Origin: Symsagittifera roscoffensis
Lineage: Eukaryota > Xenacoelomorpha > Acoela > Convolutidae
Direction: 5' to 3'
DNA: 60,000 nt
Assembly (NCBI RefSeq): GCF_963678635.1
Contig: NC_087065.1
Coordinates: forward strand, 36,359,888-36,419,887
In this document: positions 1 to 11,940 of the stretch, in pieces
Layout of the letters: each line of letters begins with the position of its first letter
How positions within the stretch are numbered: position 1 is the stretch's first letter
Translations under genes and position numbers: made by a program
Notes under the pieces: model-generated
What the model saw: only the letters and a program-made list of their open reading frames with translations
What the model was told of the DNA's origin: nothing
The model's database searches: none

Positions 1-1383
1 GGCGGGGAAATTGAATGACCAAATAGATTTTATCCCTTTTTTCTTTCTCCTTTCGCCCTTTTTTAAATTCATCAAAAAACTCAAAATTTCTGGCTTTTTT
101 TGGCTGCAGTTGTTTTTGTACCAACTTTTGAAGAAAGCACGGAATTTTAAAGGTTTCTAAACAATTTTAATGTGTTTCGAGATTTTTTAAAACACTTTTT
201 CTATGTTTGAAATGCAGGTATGTGAGTGTCTATGTTTGTATGCATGTTCTGTGCGTTGAAGTATGGTTTTCAACTTGTAGGTTTTTCCATGTTTGTTATA
301 CAAATGATATTTCAAATGAAACCAAATTAAACAATGATTTTTCCGAAAAAAACCTGGCTTAGATCACTTTATAGAACTCTTTAAAATCGGAAAAACATGT
401 TACAAATCATATTTAAATGCATCTAGCTGTATGTGCGTATTAATTAATGATTTTTTAAAAAATTGTGCGTTTTTTTTTGTGATTTTTCTGTGTTTGTCAT
501 CTAAGATGATTACTTGTGTTTTGTGTGTATTTGTTTGTAAGCTGTTTTTTATGTTTATTTGTGTTCCTAACAAACCATATTCAGTCTAAGTAAAAATAGA
601 ATATCAGCTAATGTATGTAAGCCACGTCCAATACTTTTATAGATTTGCTTGGAAGATTGAAGAAGAAATCTGCATATTTAAGTACGTACTACACATGCAT
701 CAGATGAAATATAAATACCTGTGCCAGTTTTTTCAAACTCGTTCTGTGACGTCAAATCAAGATGTATAAACGCATCATACTTAGAAAAATCAGAAGCTGG
801 TTTCACTTCAGCTGTCACTTATAACTCTGAGAAAAAAAATATCTTCTAATTGGATGATAACATTTGTATAGATACCTCAATTTGAAGAAGCTTCAGTAAC
901 GCCTCGAAAATTTGCAAACCTGTTTGGTTTTGCCGACATAAAAAAATCATTCGAATACACAGTTCACGAGAAATGCTCGCGAAAACCTGCCGATGTGCAA
1001 TTGAATACAGCCATTGATCGTGGAAGCTATATTTCTTTCGTTGATTTGCGTCAAGCCTGCAATCAATCACCCTGGCTAATTTCAAATTGATCCTACAAAT
1101 TTTTGAGACATGACAAATTAATTTAACGGGCAATAAAGTTAAACCGGCGTTTCTTGTCACTACTCTCCTTAAAAGTTACATCCACTGGCGCAGTCACTGC
1201 TTCAAAAGTTGCAGGAGCAAAGTGTATGTCAGAGAAAAAATCAACAAATGTTGTACATGAAAATACTGATCTAAAAAACGCATTTTAAAATTTTATTCCA
1301 AGCTATTCTGAAAAACGTTCGAGTTCTATTTTGGTCTCCCTTTGCTCGGGAAAACAAGGTTTTTTAGGTGATAATTAGGTGAT
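1..1383. other. Gene-free AT-rich DNA, T/G-skewed
   Basis: I see no convincing coding exon here. The first 600 bases are rich in T and G on the plus strand, with many short TGTTTGT and TATGTGTG-like runs. The next 800 bases are plain AT-rich sequence. A minus-strand open frame of about 104 codons (846-1,160) has no recognisable motif and no flanking splice pattern, so I treat it as chance. Confidence 0.6.
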
Positions 1384-1873
1384 ATTGTAACTATACCATC
1401 TCTAGCAGCGGTAGACGCGTCCGGGAGCGTTGCGTCGAGCAGCCCAGTCAATTTTCATTTCATTAGGCGTGTTTTTTTTTTTTCAGTTAGTTTGATTCAA
1501 AATCATTTCAAAAAGTGTATGTGGTAAAAAGCGTTCCTTGAAATCTTACTTCTTTTTTTTTTTCCTTCATGCGTTTTTCCCCGCAAATTAGCCTCTCAGA
1601 AGGAAAGAACTCGAACGAGCAAAAAACACGCGCTAGAAGAGAAAAGAAGGACACCTGACTCAGGTGACCTGAGGATTATCTATAAGCTTGTTATAACTTA
1701 TCAGATCAAATCATCTTTTTGAAAAATCAATGTTTATATTTTTTGTTTTGATTTTGATTCACACTTCTTGAACAAAAGCTAACTTAGTTAAAAGGAATGA
1801 ATTCTGACGTTGCTGCGGGTCGCAAGGCTCCACGGGCATGTCCTCCGCTGTTAAAAATGGTATAGTTCAATTA
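1384..1873. mobile_element. MITE-like element with ~65-bp imperfect terminal inverted repeats
   Basis: The left end (about 1,384-1,450) and the reverse complement of the right end (about 1,797-1,873) align over about 65 bp. Shared blocks include AACTATACCAT, CAGCGG and GAGC.TTGCG. Both ends are strikingly GC-rich compared with the AT-rich middle and flanks. The interior of about 350 bp has no coding frame but contains a short palindromic stretch, CCTGACTCAGG. This is the structure of a non-autonomous inverted-repeat transposon. I could not identify a clean target-site duplication, so the superfamily is open. Confidence 0.6.
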
Positions 1874-4140
1874 CCACGTCAACAAAAAATTGCAGTGTGT
1901 CCTAAGAAGAGGAAGACAAGTATGGGTAAAAGAAATCAACAATTTAATTGCGGAACCAAAAAATTTTAGTTTAATAATTAGATAAACATAGGTATAATTT
2001 TTTGTTTATTTTTTTGGCATAAGTTTTGCTCGTACACTTTTGGCAGGAAAATTGTTAATCAGTGACTACAACAGAGAAAGGAGTTCCTTAGAAGCGAAAC
2101 GACAAGCAGTGTTGGGTTAACTATTGTCCCTTGAACCGGTTGCCCATGTCTCAATGATTTGAAGGACTCGAGAGGAAGTGTTTCCTCCATTAATGATTGC
2201 AGGCCTGACGCAAACAAAAATAGTGGCACTTAAATTAAGGAACACCGATTATATTTCAACGCATGTCAGCAGGCTTACATTGCTTTTTACTTAACTATGA
2301 AATCTTTTGATTTGTAAGAGATCAGCAAAACCAAAGCAGCGTTACTGACGTTTCAAGCAAATGTATTAACGGGTTGTAAGGATAGAGCAGAACTCCCATT
2401 AGGCGTTCTTAAACCAATGCTGTTTAGAAAACTTCATACAAAAACCAAAAATAAGATAAACTGAGTTAATTAAGAACTGTATTTCGGTTAGATATGTAGC
2501 GATTAAATAAACCTGCTCGAAATGATTCCATTTTTTTCTTGCTTCAAATTTTTAATTTTGGTTGTTCGACACACCTTGGGTAGCAAAGTACAGGATCTTA
2601 GTTGTGTTTTTTGCTGATATACGTGTGATACTTGAAAAAATCTGCTTTTTTCCCTAAACTGCTAGACAGCTCAGCAAATAAGAAATAAAAATGTTTTAAG
2701 GTGTTTTTTGAAGAGCAAAATACATATAATTAAATGAACATAATTTTTTTTTTCAAACAAACAGAATAAATACGCTTACACTTCCACTCTAAAAAACGCA
2801 CAGAAACCACACTAAAACATAGAGATACATAAGAACAAAAGAAATAAACACAAACACAACAAACATAACAAATACGCACTATAAATACAATTATGAATAT
2901 AATGAACTAAAAAATTGAAAGCTCAAACAAATCCTTTGTAAAATTTTTGTAGTTTCAGAAGAATTTTGTTAGGTGATTTAGTCCAAATCATTTTAGAAAA
3001 ACAAGGACTTAAGTTGAAGTGTATTTGACCTTTAAGTTGTTACACGAACAAAGTAAAAATTACATGCAATAATCCGAATTTGTAACACAGAATATGCATA
3101 CGAAACTAGACACTAACATACCTGCCGTTCAAACTGAGAAAAAAATATATGTTTTTATACAAACTAAGCTACATACAAATCTGCAAATCTAATGTTAAGA
3201 AAAAAATATAAAAAATTTAAATGATTTTGTTTTTATCATAATTCCATATAGAGTAGCTTGAAACAGTTGGTTAGAAACACGGGAAAAAAGAACATTTGTT
3301 CAATTTTCAGCACATACTTTATACGCCATCATAAGATAAGAACAGGTGTAAATTTCAACGTAGTAACTGATATGATCTCAGTAACCAGAGAGGTTTTTAT
3401 CAAAAATAAAATAATGTGGAGTTGAGTCAAAGTTTTTATTTATAATCACACATGTGAAGTTAATTTATTGAGCACATAAAAGACTACATGCAAACACATA
3501 CTAAAATAAAACTGTACATAACCGAAAACACAGATAAACATTTATGTAGGGCTTGCTTTAGTATCTGTTGAAAAATTACAGTTAATTGAAAAAGAGATTG
3601 AGGTAGATTGGTTTTGTCGTTATCCTTAACTATTTCAAAAGGTTTTGATAAAAACTTGACTGCATTAAAACCAAAAAAAAGACATCCAACATAAATTTAA
3701 AATGTACCAACAGTAACTTGTTATGTTTTCTAGAATTGATTGATGTTTCTAAAATCAATACTAAAAACAAATTGAGGTTGATTTGCAGTTATAATTTGAG
3801 CGATTGCTTCTTTTCTGGAAATACAAAATAACTTTTGTTTACATTTTTAAACTTACGCAAACAAAAAAATGAACACAATTTTAACACAAGAGCACTAATA
3901 GTTTACATATGCAGACAGGCACACACTCTTCTACGTAGTTCTTACTACACATTTTACTTTTAATAAAGTACAGATACAGTAACTAGTGATGTTTTCTGGA
4001 GGCTATTGAAATTTCCAGAATTAAATTGAGAGTGAAGTAGAGTTTGAATGAAAATTTTAGCCGTTGTTACACTTCTAAAATACAAACATTTGTTCATAAT
4101 TTATTTTAAGCGTATTTAGGTCAAAAAAGTATTGTAATAA
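1874..4140. other. Gene-free, A/C-skewed low-complexity DNA
   Basis: No exon is visible. From about 2,750 onward the plus strand is rich in A and C, with degenerate runs of ACATA, CATACAAA and ACACAAACA. This is the complementary skew to the T/G-rich first 600 bases. The pattern continues to about 5,200 and looks like a strongly diverged simple or satellite repeat. Confidence 0.5.
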
Positions 4141-4349
4141 AATATAAATAAAGGAGCATAATGACATATACATCCGACAGAGATATACGCACTTTCTTGA
4201 GTTGTTTTTAACGCAAGTCTCATTTTTATATAGTATCTGGTGCAAATTATAAATGAAGGAGCATAATGACATATACATACGCAGAGATATACGCACTTTC
4301 TTGAGCAGTTTTTAAGGCAAGTGTCGTTTTTATATATTATCTGGTGCAA
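4141..4349. repeat. Two tandem ~105-bp units
   Basis: Copy one (4,141-4,245) and copy two (4,246-4,349) share blocks such as GGAGCATAATGACATATACA, GAGATATACGCACTTTCTTG and ATCTGGTGCAA in the same order. They differ by scattered substitutions and one small indel. The minus-strand open frames overlapping this stretch simply translate the repeat and are not genes. Confidence 0.85.
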
Positions 4350-6560
4350 TACTAGATTTGCAAAGTCAGAAATTTTTAAGGTTTTAAAAATTTCAGCGGA
4401 AAAAAAACAAAATGGAGTTGAAATGTGATCAAACTTCAAGGTAAAAACACGTCTCAGATGGTATTGTTACTCACATACATCAACAAAAACATACAAAAAC
4501 GTACACAAAAACATAAAAAACAACATAAAAAATATGAGCAAACGATTACACTGATCTTCACAACTATGCAAAGAAAGACATAGGTAGTCACAGTTATATG
4601 TATAATATTTTGTCCACTTTTGGTTTAAAAAAGTTTACTCCTGAAAACTCCAGCCAGACAGATAAAATTTCAGACGGCTTTCGGAATAACTAAAACACTC
4701 TCTAACACATACCTAAAGAATAAAACAAATTGAATAAAAAACAGCAAAAGATAGTCATTGCGAACACTGGTGATTACCTATGTTTATACCGAATATTTTT
4801 ACAAAAAAAAACATATGTCTATACGAATATCTACCTTTATGTGATATACATACAGTTTCAAGAAGTATCTTGTTTAGGTTAGTATTTGCTGTACATTTTT
4901 GGTTTCTAAGTAAAAGTCAAGCTCTTTCAAGTCTAACTACAGACAATAAAAAGTTGTGTTTGAGTTTTAGTCATACACTTATAGTTTAAATGTTTAAATG
5001 CTAAGCGCATGAAAAACTCATTACCTCAACAAATTTTATCATACATACATATATAGATACAGACCTGTGAATAAACAATTATGCAAACAAGTATTCCAAC
5101 ATGCAAACAAGCTCACATACAAACGCTACATGCCTACTGAAAAAAAATACGAACACACAATAAAAAAAATACAAATAAAAACATTCTTGAACATTTTTTG
5201 TACTCATGTAGTGTCTAGTGGAATAACCTAGCATCGCTTAGACAAGTCAGTTTACCGAACATCTAATACCTTGAATCATATTGGACTTGATGTTTTGTAT
5301 CTACAATTAAAACCAAACTATAAATAATTGGATCTGCAATTTCAACAAAAAAATTTTGCAATGTCTGATGTTTTTTTTTGTTCCAAATGAAATTGTACTA
5401 CTCTTTTAGAAGGAATCTTTTTCGTATGTTTTGAACTATAGTCATTGGTCAAAGAATGGTTATTTGGGTGGCTTGTTCGTTGAATAGATGGCTAGATATT
5501 TCGATGGATAAAAGCTTATTTGGATGAATTATTACGATGTATAACTTGATGTATGGACTGCTTGATGAATGAAACTCTAGATAGATGGTTGGCTTAATGA
5601 CGGAAAAATGCTCTATGCTCTATATAGATGGCTGGATGAATCAATGGCTTCGTGGATAGACCGATGGATGGGTGAATGGAGTTTCAGATATTTTTGTGTC
5701 GAAAATTGCGTGACAGCTTTTTTCATTTGATTTTTTTGCTTTCGCAGATCCTTGTAAAACTTTTTGTTTTGCTCCCCTGCCGATTTGTATGCGGGTACTG
5801 GGTTTAATTGGTCGGAAAAAGAAATTCTTGTTTTCAAATGGAAATTTTCTGCCAAAGTTACGTCAGATAAATAAACAATTAGAACATGAAAGAAATATTT
5901 TCTTTGAAAAATGTTTGTCATTGCTTCACAGTCGAAAAAAATTAATTGTGTGATATGCTGGTTTAACTCAGGACTAACAGGAAAAAGTGGAGAATGTTTG
6001 ATAAAAAGTTGGTTTTTTCACTAAGAGTCAGATATGCTGAGAAACTTAGTATGAGATAAAGCAATCTACCAAAAAGTTTTCTCCCCAAGATTAGAGACCA
6101 TTTTATTGTTAAGACGGGATTAAAGGCTGCAACTGTGTACTTATCATGTCGCACATAAAATGACATTTTCGTGCGAAAGTGAATGCAACATTCAATTGAA
6201 AAGTGAAAATCGCAATTATTGGGTCACACTCAGTTTTTGGCGACAATTAAATGTATCGAAAAATTCTCTGAACGGGATGATCAAGTTGACCGGAAGATGT
6301 TGTTCTGTGAAGCACTGAAAAGTATATCTTTTGATCACATTTTTGTTTAAAAGTTCATAACTTTTGACGTTTTTCGAATAACTTCATCAGACGAAAAATA
6401 AAATTAAGCTTGTTTTTGACTTTATTTTTCAGTAAATGATAAAAAAGACATAGCCCATGTGATTAGGGTAGTTTAATTGATCTGATGAAATTCCTTGCCA
6501 TTTAAAACAGTAATTTCTTGAGCTCTGAATCACAAAAATCATTGCGAATGTTTCTGATAG
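4350..6560. other. Gene-free AT-rich stretch
   Basis: This contains more A/C-skewed low-complexity DNA to about 5,200, then AT-rich DNA with the GATG-rich minisatellite listed separately. Open frames of 67-102 codons on the minus strand at 5,613-6,166 lack motifs, codon structure or splice context, and one overlaps the GATG repeat. I found nothing else to annotate. Confidence 0.5.
5456..5684. repeat. Degenerate GATGGATGAATGG-type minisatellite
   Basis: The plus strand repeats variants of GATGG, GGATGAAT and TAGATGG at roughly 4-8 base spacing across about 230 bases, for example TAGATGGCTGGATGAAT. Runs are imperfect and interrupted, as in an old, decaying (GATG)n tract. Confidence 0.65.
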
Positions 6561-6572
6561 GGTTATTGGGGT

Positions 6573-7041
6573 GCCTAGGAAATTAGACGATAAGCAAATT
6601 AGACGGATACTACAAAAACGAAATTAGACGGAATTTAATTTTTACAGATCTAGCATTTTAGACGAAATAGCTATGAAAAAGAAAAGGCCAACAAAGTTTT
6701 TTCATAAAATTCAAGTTTCACAAATAAAAAAAGTACATAAAATGTCAATACCTATCAAAACAATTAGTTTAAATGAGCATAAACTGTCAAATATAAATAA
6801 TACAGGAGAGTTTTGAATTGAATAATTTATGCATGATTAAAATGGAAAGTTTTTGGCCACCGAAATTGAACTGTTGTCTACAAACAATTTTATTTTGATA
6901 ACGCAATTTGAATTTGTGTGCAAACAAAGTTAATTTCTCTCACTTTCGTCTATTTTCTCACAATTGCAGTTTTGCAAAACCATCTACTTTCCTTTTAAGT
7001 ACCTCTGTCTAATTTGCTTATCGTCTAATTTCTCAACCCCC
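6573..7041. mobile_element. MITE with subterminal AAATTAGACG repeats and a 12-bp flanking direct repeat
   Basis: The ends carry a perfect 26-bp inverted repeat, GAAATTAGACGATAAGCAAA followed by TTAGAC, at about 6,579-6,604, with its reverse complement at about 7,009-7,034. The motif AAATTAGACG recurs inside the left end, as expected for transposase-binding repeats. The element is bracketed by the direct repeat GGTTATTGGGGT (6,561-6,572 and 7,042-7,053), a plausible target-site duplication. Exact termini are uncertain by a few bases because the flanks and ends are both G-rich. There is no coding capacity. The superfamily is not assigned; a 9-12 bp duplication would fit a Mutator-like element. 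Confidence 0.75.
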
Positions 7042-7053
7042 GGTTATTGGGGT

Positions 7054-7848
7054 AGGAAAATTGCAAACTTGACCCAATTAGGATAATTAGGGACGCTATT
7101 TACCAATTTTAAAAAAACGCTTAAGAAAAATAAACAAAATTAATTTAATTGGGTCAAATTATTTGTGGCTAAAAGAGAAATTTGTTTTTGATATTGCTAG
7201 TGGTGGAATAATTACCTTTAAAAATGATAAATAATAAAAACCTTTCTTTTTTGCAAATTTTTCGATTTACAAAAAAAATCATTTTATATACATAGAAAGG
7301 CAGCCGGAACCCTTATACGACCAATCATGTAAACTTGCGTGAATAAGCTGCGTTTATCAATGATCCGAATGATCCAGTTATTTGCTCCGATTCATATGAA
7401 AAACTTCGTGCCCGCAGATACTCGCTGCAAGTACGCTATGCTATTATTTCCAGCAAGACACGCATGATGTATATAGTACAAATCGATTAGTTCTTTCCAA
7501 GTATGCGGTTCAATGAGATCCTACTGTTTTTATGTCTCTGAAATCGTAAAACAAGTCTTTAAAATGTTAAAATTTACAATTCACAAAATACACAGTTTGG
7601 TCTCGTAATGTAAATTTAAGTTGATTTTAGATTTGAATTTTAATTTTTTTTGCTATAAATTATTTAATAGTTTTTGTTTTCGTTCATTTCTATGAGCCAA
7701 CCTTTTTGCTTCAAAATGTTCAAAAGTGGAAAACCAATCGTTTAAAAAAAACTCGGAAGGAATTTTTGTTTGAGCTTTTCGAAATCTATCCCCACTAGCT
7801 ATGTAAAATATTTTTTCCAAGCTGCAAAGTATTGAATCGACCAATTAG
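7054..7848. other. Gene-free AT-rich stretch
   Basis: I see no coding exon, RNA gene or clear repeat. A 63-codon minus-strand frame at 7,653-7,844 has no supporting features. Confidence 0.5.
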
Positions 7849-8855
7849 AACGATTCCTAAGGCGAATATTTTTTTCGCTAACGCATTAATAGCACGAAAT
7901 TTACTGCGCGTCAATCATACCAAATTGGCCAAAAAGGCAATATTCAAACCGCCATTAATTTTCGAAGAACCGTTCTAATGAACTATCTTTTTCAATTTGA
8001 GCTCAAGACAACAATACTTTTCGGATGGTGTAATTTAAAAATCGGATGGGGTTAAAATTTACTTTTCGGATGGGGTTAAAAATCAAAAAGTTGTCTGGAG
8101 AAAAACAAATCTCGATCACAAATAGTCCGTCACTTTCTTCAAAATCGGAACAATAAAGATCTCCCTGTTGCTACCTTAGTTGAGATATCAGGAAAATTGA
8201 TAAAATCTTAGTGAACGAATCACAATTAAAGAAAAATTTATAGCCTTTGCTTAGCCACCAAATGGCCTATCTGTTAGTGCGTCACAAATCAGATTTAAGA
8301 TCTTTTAAAAAACGAATGTTAATAGTCATTTTAACACTATTAGTGCTACTTAGAGTTTCGATGAGTTGGTTTGGCTCAGTAAAGTTCGTTTGAATTATTG
8401 TTCCGACTTTGAAAGAATACGGATTATTTAAGCTCGGTGTGGTTTTTTTATTCAGTCAATTTTCGCCGATCGCCAAAATAGTTTTCGACAAAATTTTTTT
8501 TAAACGCCATTGAAGATATCAACTTCTTGAGTTCAAATCTAAAACGATATTTTACCTCGGAATTATTTTTCGGAAAGTTTGAAAATGTTCTGGATTAAAT
8601 TATGCGCAATTTGAAGAGTTATTCATTATTCTGAGAGCGTAACGCGAGTTATTTATGCGCGGGGAATTATCCCGCACAACAAAATTGTTCCCAATTGAAT
8701 TGAGGCTAGCTAAATGGTCGTATTAATTTCGTACGACTCAAAACTTTACACTTTGATATTGTCCAAAATTATTCTTTTCCCAAAAACTATTCGATTTGAA
8801 TTCAGGGATAGTCGGAACATTCAGGGCTTTGCACTGATATACGAGCAGTCTTGTT
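7849..8855. mobile_element. Degenerate fold-back element, family A/B
   Basis: The left part (7,849-8,155) is a diverged copy of the arm seen at 10.0, 11.1, 17.2 and 23.7 kb. It shares AACGATT.CTAAG, the CGCTAACGC-like block, CCAAATTGGCC and TCGG.ACAATA. The right part (8,396-8,855) closely matches 31,972-32,459, from GGTGTGGTTTTTTTATTCAG to the terminus CGAGCAGTCTTGT. Together they look like the two arms of an old inverted-repeat transposon. The plus-strand open frame at 8,714-9,091 runs across the element end and is not credible as a gene. Confidence 0.6.
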
Positions 8856-9629
8856 ATTGGTTTGAAAACGTTGCCTGTTTGCTTCATAAACATGGCGCCA
8901 CTGTTGAGTTAGGAGACAGAGAGTTTTGTCAAAATAAAAATAAACAAAAGAAATGTTTCAATTGTTCTGATTTAACATTGAGTGCAAAACTAAAATTGTT
9001 TGGGCAATTTTTCAATTGTCATTTTGATTGCTGCATCGTTTTAACTTTTTGTTTGATGTTTTATTTTTGGCGCGGTAAATTCTTTTACTGATTCAACTGA
9101 GTCTTTTTTTTCAACATTCATGTCGTTTTGTTTGTCTTTGGCATTGTTCAAGATATTTCGATTTGTTTTGAGATAAAACATTTACTTTTTCGTTTATTAT
9201 AAATCAGCAATCTTTCAACTAGCCATCCAATTAATTGTGTTAATTTTCGTTACACGTGTATGTATTATTACAGAAATTGTGATCAGTTAAAAATTCTTAA
9301 CTCGAAGTTGGCTGCAAGCGGTTTGGCGTTTCATTTTACTCTTTTTTTTGCAAAAATGACTAATTTGGTTATTAATCTCAAGCCTGTACAACACTCCGAT
9401 ACAAAACAGTCGAAAAACAAGTGAAGTCGCAAGTGATAATTGCTTTTAAAAGTTGGTAGGTCGAGTGTTGGAAGCTTACATAATGTGAGCTTGCCAACAG
9501 AGGGTAAGACTTTATACGAAATGCAGAGCCGGTTATCGCCGCGGCATCCTTAAACCGGACTGTTTTGTTTTGGAATTTTCTTGTTTGTTTCACGATTTTA
9601 TAGAAAAGATTTTGTATTGAACTGGTTCG

Positions 9630-9990
9630 TATGTCCCATTAGTCTCGTTATTTATTGAGAGTAATCTGGATTTTTTCAGCAACAAGCGGCAAATTACTGA
9701 AAGTTTGAATTATTTGCAAACTGAGTTTCCGGAATTTGTGGACTGTTTTTGTCGTTTCCTGATTTTTTAGACCTGGTTTTGTTTTGAATTAATTTGTATG
9801 GACTGTCTTTTATATGCCCCTAGTCTGGGTATCTATCTAGAGTAATCTAAGTTTTTTCAGCAACAAGCAACAAATTACTGAGAGTTTAAGTTGTTGCTAA
9901 ATTGAGTTTCCTGTTTTTATGGACTGTTTTGTATTGGACTGTTGTGTATGGGTCTGTTTTGTAAATTTCCCATTTGTCTGGGTTTTTATT
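9630..9990. repeat. Imperfect ~150-190-bp tandem repeats
   Basis: Three successive segments begin with a CCCATTAGTCTCG, CCCCTAGTCTGGG or CCCATTTGTCTGGG variant. Each follows with TTATT.AGAGTAATCTGG or TCTATCTAGAGTAATCTAAG. The first two then share TTTTTTCAGCAACAAGC. The third is truncated where it meets the family A terminus. Confidence 0.65.
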
Positions 9991-10022
9991 TAGAGTAATC
10001 TGGGGTTTTCACAATCAAACAG

Positions 10023-10546
10023 AACAAGACTGCTCGTATCAGGGCGAAACCTTGAATGCTCCGACTGCCTATTAAGGTTCATGGAGCATTAATAACATTA
10101 AAAAATTAAAAGTAATAAAACAAATTGAAACTTTTTTTTTAATTTGAAATTTTTTAAAATAAAAATCATCCCCCACACGCCATATAAAGTACAAAAAGAT
10201 AGATTTCGCTACTTTTAACAAATCAATTATGGCAAGTAAGCTTCGTTAAACTAATTTGGAACGATTTCTAAGACGGATTAACTCTCCGCTTACGCGTTAG
10301 TAGCGCAAAATATATCGCGCGTTAATTGTCCCAAATTGGCCAAAATGGCAATCTTTAAACCCCCCTAACTTTACGAAAAAAGATCACAGGTGAAATATTT
10401 TTGACAGCAATACCTTTTGAATGATATTTTAAAATTCCGTCAAAAATGGCTAGTTAAAAAATCGAAATTTGTCTGAAGAAAAAAAAACCCACCCCGAGTA
10501 CAAATATTCCGTTACTTTCGTATCGAAAGTCAAAACAATAAACCGC
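10023..10546. mobile_element. Family A fold-back arm (single arm)
   Basis: It begins at the family terminus AAGACTGCTCGTATCAGGGC and runs through CCCCCACACGCCATATAAAG and AACGATTTCTAAGACGGATT. It ends at the CACCCCGAGTACAAATATTC block and the TTTCG.ATCGAAAGTC motif that marks the inner edge of the arm elsewhere. A second copy, created by the surrounding tandem duplication, occupies about 11,084-11,607. No matching opposite arm is seen nearby. Confidence 0.75.
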
Positions 10547-11083
10547 TGAATAAATAGTTTTTTTCTGGGCCCTCTTGAACGGAGATTTATTTGGAAAATG
10601 ATGATTTCATGAACTCAATTCGAAAAAAAAATTTTTTAACTGTGATCAACTTTCTTAATATTGGTGCTATAAAAATTGCCAGTTTTGTCAATTTCGGACA
10701 GCTTATGCACAATAATTTTTCCCGCATGTAAAACGTGGTAATATAAACCGGCTAAGAGATTGTTCCAATTTGGTTTGAACTCAGCTGTTAGGAATCATGT
10801 TTCGCTAGATGCAATATGCATGATTTTATTTTCCATGCATAGTGTATGAGGAGAATTTGTAAAATACGTTTGAACGAAATACGTCTGGGTATCTATCTAG
10901 AGTAATCTAAGTTTTTTCAGCAACAAGCAGCAAATTACTGAGAGTTTAAGTTGTTGCTGAATTGAGTTTCCTGTTTTTATGGACTGTTTTGTATTGGACT
11001 GTTGTGTATGTGTCTGTTTTGTAAATATCCCATTTGTCTGGGTTTTTATTTAGAGTAATCTGGGGTTTTCACAATCAAACAGA

Positions 11084-11607
11084 ACAAGACTGCTCATATC
11101 AAGGCGAAACCTTGAATGCTCCGACTGCCTATTAAGGTTCATGGAGCAGTAATAACATTAAAAAAGTAAAAGTAATAAAACAAATTGAAACTTTTTTTTT
11201 AATTTGAAATTTTTTAAAATAAAAATCATCCCCCACACGCCATATAAAGTACAAAAAGATAGATTTCGCTACTTGTAACAAATCAATTATGGCAAGTAAG
11301 CTTCGTTAAACTAATTTGGAACGATTTCTAAGACGGATTACCTCTCCGCTTACGCGTTAGTAGCGCGAAATATATCGCGCGTTAATTGTCCCAAATTGGC
11401 CAAAATGGCAATCTTTAAACCCCCCTAACTTTACGAAAAAAGATCACAGGTGAAATATTTTTGACAGCAATACCTTTTGAATGATATTTAAAAATTCCGT
11501 CAAAAATGGCTAGTTAAAAAATCGAAATTTGTCTGAAGAAAAAAAAACCCACCCCGAGTACAAATATTCCGTTACTTTCGTATCGAAAGTCAAAACAATA
11601 AACCGCT
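11084..11607. mobile_element. Family A fold-back arm, duplicated copy
   Basis: This is the second copy of the arm at 10,023-10,546, carried in the second unit of the tandem duplication. A few substitutions separate the two, such as CTCATATCAAGG for CTCGTATCAGGG near the terminus. Confidence 0.75.
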
Positions 11608-11940
11608 GAATAAGTAGTTTTTTTCTGGGCCCTCTTGAACGGAGATTTATTTGGAAAATGATGATTTCATGAACTCAATTCGAAAAAAAAAACATTTTAA
11701 CTGTGATCAACTTTCTTAATATTGGTGCTATAAAAATTGCCAGTTTTGTCAATTTCGGACAGCTTATGCACAATAATTTTTCCCGCATGTAAAACGTGGT
11801 AATATAAACCGGCTAAGAGATTGTTCCAATTTGGTTTGAACTCAGCTGTTAGGAATCATGTTTCGCTAGATGCTATATGCATGATTTTATTTTCCATGCA
11901 TAGTGTATGAGGAGAATTTGTAAAATACGTTTGAACGAAA

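Larger units (their letters stand above)
9823..11940. repeat. Recent ~1.06-kb tandem duplication
   Basis: Positions 9,823-10,882 and 10,883-11,940 are two direct copies that differ at only a few percent or fewer of positions. Each unit starts with GTCTGGGTATCTATCTAGAG and ends with AATACGTTTGAACGAAA. Each contains one family A fold-back arm plus about 340 bp of unique sequence. No gene lies within it. Confidence 0.9.

Noticed and set aside
4116-4439. Two overlapping minus-strand frames of 73 and 107 codons
   Set aside because: Both are created by the two 105-bp tandem units; the repeated peptide is the same DNA in shifted frames.
8714-9091. Plus-strand 125-codon frame with a Cys-rich segment
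   Set aside because: It starts inside a fold-back arm and crosses its terminus. The cysteines do not form a recognisable finger, and AT-rich chance is sufficient.
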